From assembly GCF_001649575.2 (NCBI RefSeq), contig NC_051437.1, forward strand, positions 15,621,871 through 15,685,870: DNA of 64,000 bases, written 5' to 3'. A program made the position numbers and the translations under genes. Numbering within the stretch: position 1 is the first letter of the stretch; every line of letters begins with the position of its first letter. Shown piece by piece: positions 1-15,400 of this stretch. The notes beneath the pieces are model-generated. The model did not search any database and was not told where the DNA came from. It saw only the letters and a list, made by a program, of their open reading frames with translations. The stretch is from Kryptolebias marmoratus (Eukaryota > Chordata > Actinopteri > Cyprinodontiformes > Rivulidae).

Positions 1-1110
1 CACATGTGCTTCGAGAAGTAGGACTTTGACTCCAAGTTGACCTCGAGCGCCTCAAAGCTCAAACCAGCTAACTGTTCTGGAGCTAATGAGACCCCCTGGT
101 GACACTGTGACCAGGACTGAGGTCAGCCAGGGCCTATCAGGTTGCAATGTGGAGCAAAGGAAAATTAGTTTAGGTTGGCTATAAGATTTGGGTTCTTGTG
201 AGCCTTTTTTTTTTAAAGCAAATATGTTTCAGTTAATCTAGCAACTTATTAAAAGCTCTTCTGTGTGTGTGTGTGTGTGTGTGTGTGCGTGAAAGAGAGA
301 TTTAATGATTCAGTCCTTCACCCCTGCATCCCGAGGGAGGAGTTAACATCTGCCCCTTGTGGGGGTTGGACAGCAGTGCCTCACCTCTTTGTGTTTGGGT
401 TGACAGGAACGACCATCTGCTTGAGCTCATGCTGACTACAGCACCACTGACTTCCTGAGCAAATACTGATGCACACTGTCTTCCAAACTATGTCTTGTTT
501 GCTTATTATCGCCAGCCACCAGAAGCAGAGTGATAATGTCTGTGTGTGTGTTCATTTGTCTATAATGTTAGCAAAATGTCTCATGAATCACTAAGCAGAA
601 TTTAAGGAAGCTCTCTGAATGTATTCACTGGAATACCTCCTGGAATCCTAGCAAACATAAAATTGGCCATGGCTTAGTCAGTTTTACAGATATTTCACTC
701 AAATTTGGTGCAGTAGTAGCTGAGAGTCATTCACAATACATGATCCAAACACTAATAGATCATGTGAGATAATTCAATATTGCAATATTTGTGCTAATGT
801 TATTTTTAAGGTTTAACCAGAACAGCTACAACCCCTTTACCTCTCAATATAAGATTATCTAGGTCTAAAACACAAGACAGTGGGTTATAAGCATTCCTTC
901 AAAGATTGCTAGGCCTTTAATTTCCATACATTATTTTATAACGAGCAACCATTATTTTCTTTACCCTGTGCTTAATAGTAGAAAGGAAACATCCTATCAA
1001 ATATTACATGAACAAGGATTTCTGCTCAGTCAGGAACGAACGGGACATAATGAGCCCTGCTGTACTTCAAAACCTAATTACACGTGTTTTGTCGTACGCT
1101 CATCCGTCAG
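1..1110 (+). other. intron of cttnbp2nl upstream of the first visible exon
   Basis: No coding exon was recognised here. The family's N-terminal exon (start codon and first ~30 residues) is not found, so it should lie upstream of the window. The stretch holds a TG microsatellite near 262-290 and one copy of a dispersed repeat (about 560-800) that recurs elsewhere in the window. The intron ends at the acceptor AG at 1109-1110. Confidence 0.6.
560..800 (-). repeat. dispersed repeat family, copy 1
   Basis: The segment contains a line resembling 'gttagcaaaatgtctcatga' followed by 'cagttttacagatatttcac' and 'gtagctgagagtcat'. The same ordered blocks recur at 63340-63515 and partly at 14640-14830, and in reverse complement at 2880-3190. 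It looks like an old teleost interspersed repeat. No terminal repeats or coding capacity were seen. Confidence 0.6.
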
Positions 1111-2026
1111 GCCCAACACAGGGATGCTTTCGTCCAGGAGCACTACGGACAGTATGACCTCAGCGATCCATTCCTGGCCCTGCAGCGGGACAACGAAGCC
1201 GCGGAGCGACAGAACACGCTCGCGCAGCCTCAAACGCATCTGCAGGCTCGGCCAGTGGGCCCGAACCCTCTGGCTGTGCTGAAACTGATCATGACTCACT
1301 GCAAGAGGGTGCAGGAGAGGATGATGGGACAGCTGACTGCTGCCGAGAGCAGACACAGGAGGGTAGGTGGCGAATCACACCCACGTGCAGAATTGTGTTT
1401 TGGAGAGTTGTAGTTTGGAGGTATGATCCTGCTTGTATCACAGTGGGACCCACACTTGTACAGAAAGCTAGATGGGTGTGTGAAGAACAACATGCGTGAA
1501 TTAGTTTGACATTAACAACTGACAGCACACACACACACACACAGAAATAATAGGTGAGGCACTTTCTAGCTTTGCTTACAAGTGGGATGCTGCACATTTA
1601 CTGTACCTCTGAATTACATTGATGTAATTTAAAGTAAAATCATTTGTTAGTGAATGAGATTAGTTTCAAGATTTGCATTTATATATATAAAAAACAAAAA
1701 ACCCTAACTGTGTATTGTCTTTTGTTTTTACTATTGTCTGTGTTCTTGTTAGATGATAGCTGACCTGGAGGAGGAGAAACGGCGATACAGCCAGGACTCT
1801 GCACGGCGTGCTGATTTCACCTTCATGTTGCAAACAGAACGAGACAAAGTGCTCCAACAGGTCAGTCTGACGGGTCAAACGTACAGTCTGCCTCTGCTGT
1901 GTCTGTGTGAATTTATACTGTGTGCTCGGTTTTAGCTATGATGTAAAACTTAGTGACTGAGCAGGGAAGCATCAGTGCAGCTCCACTATGTAACTCAGTA
2001 GGGTGGAGAGGGCTTGGCCCTTTTAA

Positions 2027-2066
<40 letters not shown>

Positions 2067-2215
2067 GGCACTCTTACCGTACGCACAAGCACAGAACTGT
2101 TCCAGGGGAAACAGACGAGGAAGAGGCCATTGTTTAGTTGTCCAGCAGCCATGGGGCTTTATGGCCTCAGGAAACCCGAGATAATGGATGTCCACGTCTA
2201 ATGCAAGGTCAGCTG

Positions 2216-2249
<34 letters not shown>

Positions 2250-4689
2250 TGAGCACAGTTACACAGGGAGCTTATGTAACAGTGGGTTCCTGAGTCTCTT
2301 CCTTAGGATCTCCTGCCTTTGGTGTTTTTATGGGGCTTAAACCATGCACACAGACACACACACACAGTTGTACTTTATCACCTTCCATTTCCTTCTAATA
2401 ATCATCAAAGGTTTTAATCGGTCAGCTTCTAATGACCTCATGGGAAACTGAGGTTTCCATTAACTTTGCTCGCCAGCAAAATGTTCTTTTCCAAGGTGCA
2501 ATGTGAGCAGTGTCCCCTTTCTGTGTCTTCTCTGACACTTAAACAACACGTAGTTTCTTTTTTCCTGCCTCTTTAGGATTCAGGTGGACCTAAATTACAG
2601 CAAGTGCGGTTTATTATGGGCTGCCAAATTCAAATAGTGGATACAGAAACAAGAGGCATTTAGTCATTGTGAGCATCAATTCATTGTTTTGTATGTTTAG
2701 CAATTAATTCTGTTGGTGTCTAATCAAGTTCAAATCTAGAATTTTTTTTTTCTTAATTCATAACGCCCACCACCTTTCATGCCAGACTTCTAAACTCAGA
2801 TCATCTTATTGTGACAAATGATTGACTTGTAGCCAATTGGGTCAAACCTTGAAAATAACTTTTTGCTCTGTCTCATGTAATACGGCAAGATGTCACGTTC
2901 AGAGTGTGTGCTGCGAAGGACTCTCAGTTGCCACCACGTCAAATTTTAGCACAATATCTGTAAAACTGATCGAGCTGTAGCCAGATGTGCCTGTGTTGGC
3001 TAAAGTTGATTAGCTGGTGGGTGGCGTCCATATTGAATTGGATTGACTTTAAAAGTTAATCAATTATAGATGTACATCCAGTGCTTATTTCCTGAAGATT
3101 TCATCAAAATTCATCCAGTGGTTCATGAGATATTTTGGTAAGAGACAGTCACATATACACAGACTCGGGCAAAAAACATTATTGGCCACCTTTTGCTGTT
3201 TGGGGGCGGGTGATTATTTTGTTATTTTGTCAATTTTTTAAAGACACCTGTTGGAATTGGATTAATTTAAGAAGTTGAAATCATATCACAAAGCTGATAT
3301 GTTTTCAGAAATGGGAAAAAAAAACTTAAACTGTGCAATGCTGCCTCCTTGTGGTTAAAAATGGAAGCACTTCCTCACCTTGATGCATTTCTTTTTTTGG
3401 TTATGTTCTAGCTGGAGGTGGAGCGCGCAACAGTGCAGAGGTTGGAGAAGGAACAAGCTCAGGTGGTGAGCAAGGTGGAGGAGTCGCTGTCCCAGCAGAA
3501 GCAGCTCTCCTCAAACCTGACCCTGGAGCTGCAGAAGGCCAGCAGCCAGGCTCAGGAGGAGGCCCAGAAGGTCTCCAAGCTCCACGCGCTGCTGCAAGAA
3601 GAGACGAGCGCTCGTGAGAAACTCCAGGCCGTCCTCGAGAACGAGAGGAGCAGGGCGGCCCAGCTGGAGGCTCGCTCGGCAGGGCAGCTGGCAGAGTTCG
3701 ACGCAGAACGAGAGCGGATGAAAGCCAGACTCGGAGCAGAGGAGGAGAGGAGCGGGGAGCTGACAAAGCAAGTGGAGGAGCTGAAAAAGAGCTTGGCTGA
3801 AAGTCAAGGTTTGAAAAAAGAGGCAAAGCAAGCTGTGACGGAGACGAACACGTCCCCAGTGATGATGTCCACCTCTGTTCAGACTGAGCCAGATGGAAAG
3901 ATAAATGTTGCCCCTAAATCCACCCTGGGGTCAAAGGTCAATGGCCTTAACGCTCATAAAGAGACAGACTCGTCAGCGCACGAGGGGAGAGGAGCAGAAA
4001 ATGGAGTGGAAAATGGAAGTGCAGCACCTCCGTATTCACCTCTTCACCTCCCCCCTCACTCCCCCTCCAGCACGGCGTCATCCTCCCTCTCCTGCTCCCC
4101 CGTCACCTCTCCAGTTCTGGCCAAGCGTTTGGGCAGTCCGAGCTTCCTTCAGTCCGCCTACCAGGCCGGAGTCAACCAGCGCTTCCAGGCCGCCCGGCAC
4201 AAGTTCCAGACCCAGGCCGAGTTGGAGCAGCAGCAGCATGGCGGCCCCCTCTCCCCCAGGGACCTCTCCCCGACCACCTGCTCCACCCCTCCGCCGGAGC
4301 ACAGTTCAGCCAAGCAGCTGGCCCGCAGCACCGTCACTCAGGTGCTGTCCCGCTTTACCGGCCAGCAGGCCGGAGGCAAGCTGTCACCAATCAGCAGCTC
4401 TCCGTTCGGAACGGACTACCGCAATCTAGCATCTCCTACGGGGGCGAGGTCCCCTTCTTCGGGGCCGCTGTCTCCGGGGTTCCGCTCCCCTCTCACTCCC
4501 CGCTCAGAGAGGACCCACCCTCTACTCGCAGCCAACAAAAGGCCGGGCATGATGAGCCCAACTCCGGGCTCACCGAGTCACTCCGCTCGGACCAGCCTCT
4601 TCCCAGAGCTGACGGGGAACTGCGGACACGGCAACAACGGGAAGGAGGGAGCCACGGAATCGGACCTGGTTTTATCCTCCAGTAGTTAA
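1111..4689 (+). CDS. cttnbp2nl: CTTNBP2 N-terminal-like protein (3' part, three coding exons)
   Basis: Coding exons are 1111-1362, 1753-1860 and 3412-4689, all phase 0 with GT/AG borders, giving 545 residues that end in LVLSSSS and TAA at 4687-4689. The N-terminal exon is outside the window. The first exon gives AQHRDAFVQEHYGQYDLSDP and ends near AAESRHRR. The second gives MIADLEEEKRRY. The third continues a long coiled coil (LEKEQ, KQLSSNL, EFDAERERMKARL) and then a Ser/Pro-rich tail with SSAKQLARSTVTQVLSRFTG and SSPFGTDYRNLASP. These blocks match vertebrate CTTNBP2NL closely, from memory. The family carries the cortactin-binding protein-2 N-terminal coiled coil, associates with striatin/PP2A (STRIPAK) complexes and localises to actin structures. 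The last exon holds most of the protein, as in mammals. The alternative is the paralog CTTNBP2, but that protein has ankyrin repeats and a different C-terminus. Confidence 0.93.
2030..2248. repeat. two (CA)n microsatellites
   Basis: Near-pure CA tracts occupy 2030-2064 and 2219-2248 in a cttnbp2nl intron. Short open frames read through them on both strands and are repeat artefacts. Confidence 0.95.
2880..3190 (+). repeat. dispersed repeat family, copy 2 (inverted relative to copy 1)
   Basis: The blocks 'ggactctcagttgccacca', 'aaattttagcacaatatctg' and 'tccagtggttcatgagatat' are the reverse complement, in order, of the blocks in copies near 560-800 and 63340-63515. The copy lies wholly inside a cttnbp2nl intron. 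Confidence 0.65.
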
Positions 4690-5540
4690 TGACCAATTTA
4701 TGCAAACTAACTGCTAAACAAGCGAGGGAAAAAAAAATCAACCGCTACTGTAATTCCCCATCTTCAAACCACCTAAAAATCATCAATCAAGACACTTCAG
4801 TGTTGGAACAGATGTAGTTTCCTGCACCCCTACCTCTATACCAAACCTGAGAAACTATCAGAAAAGAACTATTTAAAAATATATTCTGGATTCTTTTATT
4901 AGATTTAATATCTTACTTTAACACTGCTGTTTTATGTAGAATTACTAAGTTGATTTTTTTTTTTTAGAATTTAAGTATTTATGAGTCGTTTTCCATCTAA
5001 TAATGTTTGAAAACGACATGTAGAAAAGAAGCAGATCTGTTAATTGTTCTTTTCCTCTTACGGAAGAAAAGCTAAGGTGAGTTTATCGTAGAGCAGTTGT
5101 TTTTCTGGTCACCGAACGCTCAACCTGTCGGTCCGGTCCCAGTAAAAACAGACTGTTCAAACCCACAGGGCAAGAAAAGAGCTGGAGCGTGGGGCAAAGC
5201 AAATACGTTGCTACTGTTTTACACAAAAAAAAAAAAAAAAGGTTTAACTTTTTGTCTGATGAGTCCTTATGCAATTTTTATGGAGATGGACTCCAGAAAT
5301 ACTGTTCTGCTGTAAATATGTTCAGTTTTGTGCATTTCCTTTTAACGAACGTCGCATGCACGTGCCGTCATGAAATCACTGAGTCTCGTCTTGAAAAGGG
5401 AAAGAACATTTTGCACTACATTGCTGTCACTTGCTTTTTTTTTTTTTTTACTCAGAAATGCTTGATTTCTATTTCAAATAAATCAAACAATACTACACTG
5501 TCATGTTTTCTAATAAAAATGAATAAATAAACAAGTGATT
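4690..5540 (+). other. cttnbp2nl 3' untranslated region
   Basis: AT-rich sequence follows the stop codon with no convincing coding. Candidate polyadenylation signals AATAAA occur at 5477-5482 and again in 'gaataaataaac' near 5521-5532. The transcript probably ends around 5500-5560. About 340 bp of AT-rich spacer with no recognised feature separates this from the capza1 3' end near 5876. Confidence 0.65.
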
Positions 5541-5875
5541 CATAATTTTGAACATACTGACCAATAAAATTTTAAGATTTCTACTGTAAATGTGACACAT
5601 CTGTCCAATTATTTACACATATCGTCTCTTCTGGTAATAGTGGGGTTTAGTATTTAACTTTTGATTTTATGACAAATAATTAAAGCTAGTTTATGAATCC
5701 ATTCATGCGCACATTCCCTTTCCTATTATAAGGGCTTTATCAAACCTGCCAAAGCTTTAAAGAGTGGTTTGTACAGTTCGGTTTTGAACCTTCTAATAGA
5801 AACAAGGCTCGTGGAAGGCTCTAAATCCCACAGCCGAGAAGGAAAATACACAATCCAGCCAAGATGTCCAGTCCA

Positions 5876-6685
5876 TTTATTTGAACAGAATGGGGCAGTA
5901 CAGTCTTGAAGTTTTTTAACTGATCGGCACACAGCTGTAGTACACTGTAAGGGTTGAACACAGCACATAGCACAGCTAACAAGTAACTGACCCAGAGTCA
6001 GCCTGCTCAGAAGTCATGTAATAGAGAACGCCGTGGCCTGACAGGAGTAACGTTACATTTACAGTAAATGATCTCGCCATGTGGCAGCTGCTTTGCATTC
6101 TCTTGGCATCGATTATTACACAGTTTGTTACAGTTAAGAGTGCAATAATCTAAGACTCCGACAAAGAAAAGAAAAGAAAAAGAAGCATATTAAATTAGGA
6201 ATTTACACACATGAGCGGGAGGATGGTGTTCTTTACCATAGGAAAGAGATTTTGGCAAATAAATTCGGATTAATATGACAATGTTTTCCTTTTATGCAAA
6301 GGAAAAGCTGTACAGTGATGCGGATGTTGCCAAAGGAAGCGAACGGAGAATGGATCATGGATGCAGCAGCTCTGAGGTGGCTTCAGCTTCAGTTTTGTCA
6401 TCACAACTTGCACGAATGGAAAGACATCAGTGGAGCTCTCTCCCTCAGACCCGACAGATGCAGACAAACATGCCGGAGCAGGAGCACTTGTATGACAGGG
6501 CCATGTCAAGGATTGTGCTGTTCTTAAATTGTATCAGTTATATATATATGTGTTCCTCACCAAGAAAGAAGGCGTTTTGTTATTAATCAAAATGTAATAT
6601 GACTACTAATTGTTTTCCTAATATTATCATGACTTCAGAAGTAGACTTGATTTCCAGATTCACAATAGATGGCAACTACAATGTC

Positions 6686-6756
<71 letters not shown>

Positions 6757-7239
6757 TTGGTTTGTGATGGTGTGCTTGATTCCTGTCATCAGCTGCTTTG
6801 TGCCCTGGGTGCTGAGAGCAGCGGCTTGTCCACAGCTCCACATCAGTTTGAATAAGACAAAAATATTGGAACTTCTCAACCTGAACTTAACTTAGATGGT
6901 TCTGTGATTCCTTAAACAGTGGAAGATTTTTTGTTTGTTTGTTTTCAACTCCAAATGAATCAGTCCCTAAGCACAGCCCTGCACAATGTCCCAACACAGC
7001 TCACACACCCAAAAATAACCTATCTCCAAACCATTTTTTTTTCACAACTGCACTTTCCATTCAGCAAACACACCTGTCCCTAACACTCAGCAAATCTTGC
7101 GTTACATTTTTTATTATTATTATTATTATTTCCTTGCCTCATATTGATATAGTTATGCTTTGGTTAGTCCTTGAGCATATATAGATGGGTTGTAGGCCCA
7201 TGAGAGTGTTTGTCTTCCTGGTCGGTCTCTGACCCTCCT
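5876..7239 (-). other. capza1 3' untranslated region
   Basis: Downstream of the capza1 stop on the minus strand no coding is seen. The farthest clear minus-strand polyadenylation signal is AATAAA at 5881-5876 ('tttatt' on the plus strand). The region contains a 67-nt homopolymer (A on plus, T in the transcript) at 6687-6753 and an ATT tract near 7105-7131. The 3' end is inferred. A nearer signal could be used instead. Confidence 0.5.
6687..6753. repeat. 67-nt poly(A)/poly(T) homopolymer
   Basis: An uninterrupted run of A on the plus strand, which would be poly(U) in the capza1 3' UTR. Its exact length in an assembly is unreliable. Open frames through it are artefacts. Confidence 0.95.
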
Positions 7240-11511
<4,272 letters not shown>

Positions 11512-12418
11512 CTTGGCTCTGTGTGATCCCACCTACTCCAGCTGACTGAGAGAGATCCGCTGCTGCGAGCGCGACTGTCATTCACAAACACAAAGTTGTT
11601 GTTTTTTTTTTAATACCGTGTGCAAATACATATTTGTGTGCATTTCATTGTATTTTGATATAAAATAAAAAATAAATTCTAAAAATGTATTTTTTTTTCT
11701 AGATAGGGCGTTAGCAGATCATTGCTAGCTCGTGTTCTACTTCCTGTTGGGTTGTTTAATGCCTACAAAATAAAAGCAAACGCTTACATTGCGGTTATGA
11801 ATACATTTTTCTAATCGGTGGAAAAACGTTAAATTGTCAACTTATGTTACAATTTTTGTTATATCTAACATTACGACAGTCTAGATGTATTTTACCCTGG
11901 CTTAACCAAAAATATATTTTAAATGATTTTTTTTTATTTTGAAAACAGGAAGCTGTAACAAATCTCGAGTTAATTTTTCGCTGGAGCGTCGGTTTCATTG
12001 TGTATTCAACTGGATTGGTACTAGAGATTAGCGACACACAGCATGGGGTCACGGGTATGATTAACCGTAACTAACTGACCGATTTTATTGTAAAGGGTGC
12101 AAATTTGGAGCTGTCTCAGTTACAGTGTGACTATTTCGGGAACGAACTAATTAGCTAGCTTTCAAGTCAAGCTAGCAGACAAACACTGGTTCGGCTGTTT
12201 TTGTTTTGTTGTCAGTTCCAACCGGAAGTTCCTGGTCACTGCCAAACGTCTTCAGATACCCCTACTCATCGGTTACTTTGTTTAACGAACAACTATTACT
12301 TTATTGCTTTGTTTCACAACATAGGCGATTCGTATTTTGCAACTGTCCTTCTCTGTATTTTGTGTTAAAACTGGGTTAACTCCAACTTTCTATGGATAGC
12401 TAGCTTCCTAGCTAGGAA
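11512..12418. promoter_or_regulatory. shared intergenic promoter region, capza1 / apeh (head to head)
   Basis: About 0.9 kb separates the divergent start codons of capza1 (minus) and apeh (plus). Both are broadly expressed genes in other vertebrates. No TATA box is evident in a convincing position. Two ETS-like motifs are visible: ACCGGAAGT at 12221-12229 on the plus strand, and ACTTCCTG at 11739-11746, an ETS core on the minus strand. ETS sites are typical of TATA-less bidirectional housekeeping promoters. Transcription start sites are not determined. Confidence 0.55.
12221..12229 (+). promoter_or_regulatory. ETS/GABP-like binding site
   Basis: ACCGGAAGT is a full match to the ETS-family consensus, located 190 bp upstream of the first apeh ATG. 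Function is inferred from sequence alone. Confidence 0.4.
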
Positions 12419-15400
12419 ATGAATAGGACATTGTTCGCTGTTAGACAGTTTGTTTCACTGAGACGCAGTTATTGTTCCGCTGTCTGTCAGGTGATGACCA
12501 AACCGGAGGATATTGCCAAACTCTACAGAGAGCTCAGCCTGTTCCCATCTCTGAGTAGAGCAGACGTAGGACCTGTCATCACCTCTCAGTATGGAGGCAA
12601 ATACAGCAACATCTACACAGGTAGACGTCATGTCTGACCCTCTGAGGTGTCCTGGCAACTGTGTGGTAAATTTATTTCCAGCGTGTTTGTTTCCCTTCGC
12701 CTGCAGAATGGAGCCAGCGTGATCTGGAGAGGAATGAGAATGTCAGGTTTTGCAGACAGTACATTGTATTCCACGATGACAAGTCTGTGGTCTTCTCTGG
12801 AGCCTCTGGAAACTGCACGGAAATCAAAGGAGAGTATGTACAATGCTGTTTAATCTACAGTAAAAATATTCTTCTAACTTTTAGCGATCTGAGCTATATC
12901 TCATTGCTGTTTTTTTCCATGTCAGAGTGCTAAGTAAGGACTCTCCTTCTGGTGAAATGAAGGCAGTTGTTAGAGAATGCACAGTCAAAGGAGAGGAGAA
13001 GCAGTTTTTGGAGGTGTGTTGTAGTCCGCCTGGATCGGATTAAGCAATGTTTTTTTATTATTATTCAATTTGTGTCATGGTTTCACTTTGATGCTTTATT
13101 GCACACATATAATGCGCTCCTTTGTCTTTGCCTTTTATGATTTCCTCTTGCTGTGTGTTTTTATAACTTTATGACAACTGAAATTTTCAATCAAAAATCT
13201 TTGGCTTTTTTCTTAACTTTTTTTTTTCATTTCAGATCTGGAGTAAAAACATAAAGATAAAGAGCATAAATCTGACAGCCTTGAAGAAGCATGGCAAAGT
13301 CTATGAAGATGGTAAGTCTTTAGAGAAGACAAAACATTTTCCCCTCTTTTTTCTTCAGTTTTCAAGTTTTCTGCTATGCCTATCAGTGTTAATCACACAG
13401 TGTTTTACGTCCTCAGATCAGTTTGGCTGCCTGGTTTGGTCTCACTCTGAGACCCACCTCTTGTATGTGGCAGAGAAAAAGAGACCCAAAATTGAATCTT
13501 TCTTCCAGGTGTGTCTGCAAAATTAGCAAATATATAATATCAAGAAGCAAATTCCTTGTTTGCTGGAATTCATCATTTTTTTTAATTCGAAAGATTAATT
13601 GATTGTCTTGTGTATGGCAATTTTAAATGCATATTTGTGCTGTTAAAAGAAATGTTGTTTCCAAATAAAAAAGAAATTTAAAAACTTGTTAAGTATGCTT
13701 CTATTTTGAAAAAATCTCATTTGTTTTGCTTTGCGTTTTACAAGCAACAGTCCTTATCAGCACTTATTGTATCATACCCCCAAAAAAACAATGATGCATT
13801 TTCTTTCCTTGATAAGATCAAGTATTGTTCAACGTTTACCAGAAAATGATGGTATGTAATTAAACATGTATTACTAATAGCTTTTTGATTAATTCTTTAT
13901 TTTCTGTTTTATAGACCGAGTCACCAGAGTTGTCGTCAATTGAAGATGAGGAGGTGACCATCAGGGTGGAGAAAAAAGAGACTGTGAGAGTGAGTGCAGT
14001 TCAGTTTTATTTAAAAAATACAATGAATTTTGATTTTGCAGGTTGCGTCCTACATTGTGATACACTATTGTGTTGTTAAATTTAATTCCTGCAGGGGGAG
14101 CAGTTTGCCTACCACGAGGACTGGGGAGAGGCCTTGGTTAGTAAGAGCCATCCAGTGCTTTGTGTTTTGGACATTGAGGGGGACAACGTCTCTGTGTTGG
14201 AAGGAGTGCCTGATGACATCTCACCCGGACAGGTTATAACACAGCAGCGGCAGCAGCAGTTGTTTTAATACATGTGCACCTTTTGGGTGCTGACACTCAT
14301 TTTTTTTTTTTTTTTTTAACTCCGCAGGCGTTTTGGGCTCCAGGTGACACAGGTGTGGTCTTTGTAGGCTGGTGGCACGAGCCTTTCAGACATGGCCTCA
14401 AGTACTGCCCCAATCGAAGGTTCTTCCAATTTACACTGATCACTGAAGTCCAATGTCTGAGTAGACCTATACTTAAGTGCATTTATATTTCTCTGACAGG
14501 TCCTCCTTGTTTTACGTGGATCTTACTGGTGGAAAATGTGGTAAGTGATGACTTGTTTTTAGCAAAAAGTCCAGAAATTTATCATTCTGTACACATCTAC
14601 AACTGATTAACTTTTGGAAATTATCCAGTTCAACATTCCCACCCTAGCCAATTAACCGTACCAAACACAGAAATGTCTATAACCCAGTCAACTTTACAGA
14701 CATTAAGCTAAAATTTGATGTGGTAGTAGGTGAGAGTCATCCCCAACACATACTCTGAGCGCTAACTGATCGTTCAAGATCTTTGTTCATGATTGAATAA
14801 TGCTACCTTTTGAATAAGGTAGATATAAAAATTATTTTAAAAGGTTTTAGTACAATTTACTTTGGGACATTGCTGCATAGTATTGCTGATTTACATGTTT
14901 GTGTGTGTGTGTGCGTGTGTGTGTGTGTGTGTGGTGTCTCCATCAGAGCAACTTTCATCAGGCACCAGTGCAGTATATTCCCCAAGACTGAGTCCGGACC
15001 AGTGCCGGATTGTCTACCTAGAATGTTCTGTTTACGGCGCACACATGCAGTGCAGCAAACTTTGTATGGTAAGACAGAATAGAGCCTCTGTTCAACATAT
15101 GCAGTTTAATTTTCTCCTCTTTGCAAAAGTTGACTCTCTTCAGTAAAAAAAAAGTTTGAATCAGTTACATTTCTTAGTGTGTAAACACACATTGTCACTG
15201 GCTGTGTTCTTGTCTTACATCACTTTTTTTTTTTTCTTAGTATGACTGGTACACTAAGAAGACCTCAGTGGTGGTGGATGTCGTTAGTAGACCTAGAGAA
15301 GGTGAGAATTTCTTGTCGTCACGTGAATGCCCTTTTTTTCTTTGTGCATAAAACCTAACATACACCTTTTCCACCGTTGTTCCTGTGCATTCGTAATGGC

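Larger units (their letters stand above)
1863..3411 (+). other. cttnbp2nl introns around the second visible coding exon
   Basis: Apart from the small exon at 1753-1860, the sequence between the first and last visible exons is intronic. It contains CA microsatellites at 2030-2064 and 2219-2248 and a dispersed-repeat copy at about 2880-3190. No further coding segment with both splice sites was recognised. Confidence 0.6.

Noticed and set aside
1..120. Possible first coding exon of cttnbp2nl ('ctcgagcgcctcaaagctca' reads LERLKAQ-like)
   Set aside because: The surrounding frame does not give the conserved N-terminus, no ATG or donor fits, and the resemblance is limited to a few residues.
3401..3831. 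Minus-strand open frames of 106-141 codons
   Set aside because: They are antisense shadows of the GC-rich cttnbp2nl last exon, which has strong family similarity on the plus strand.
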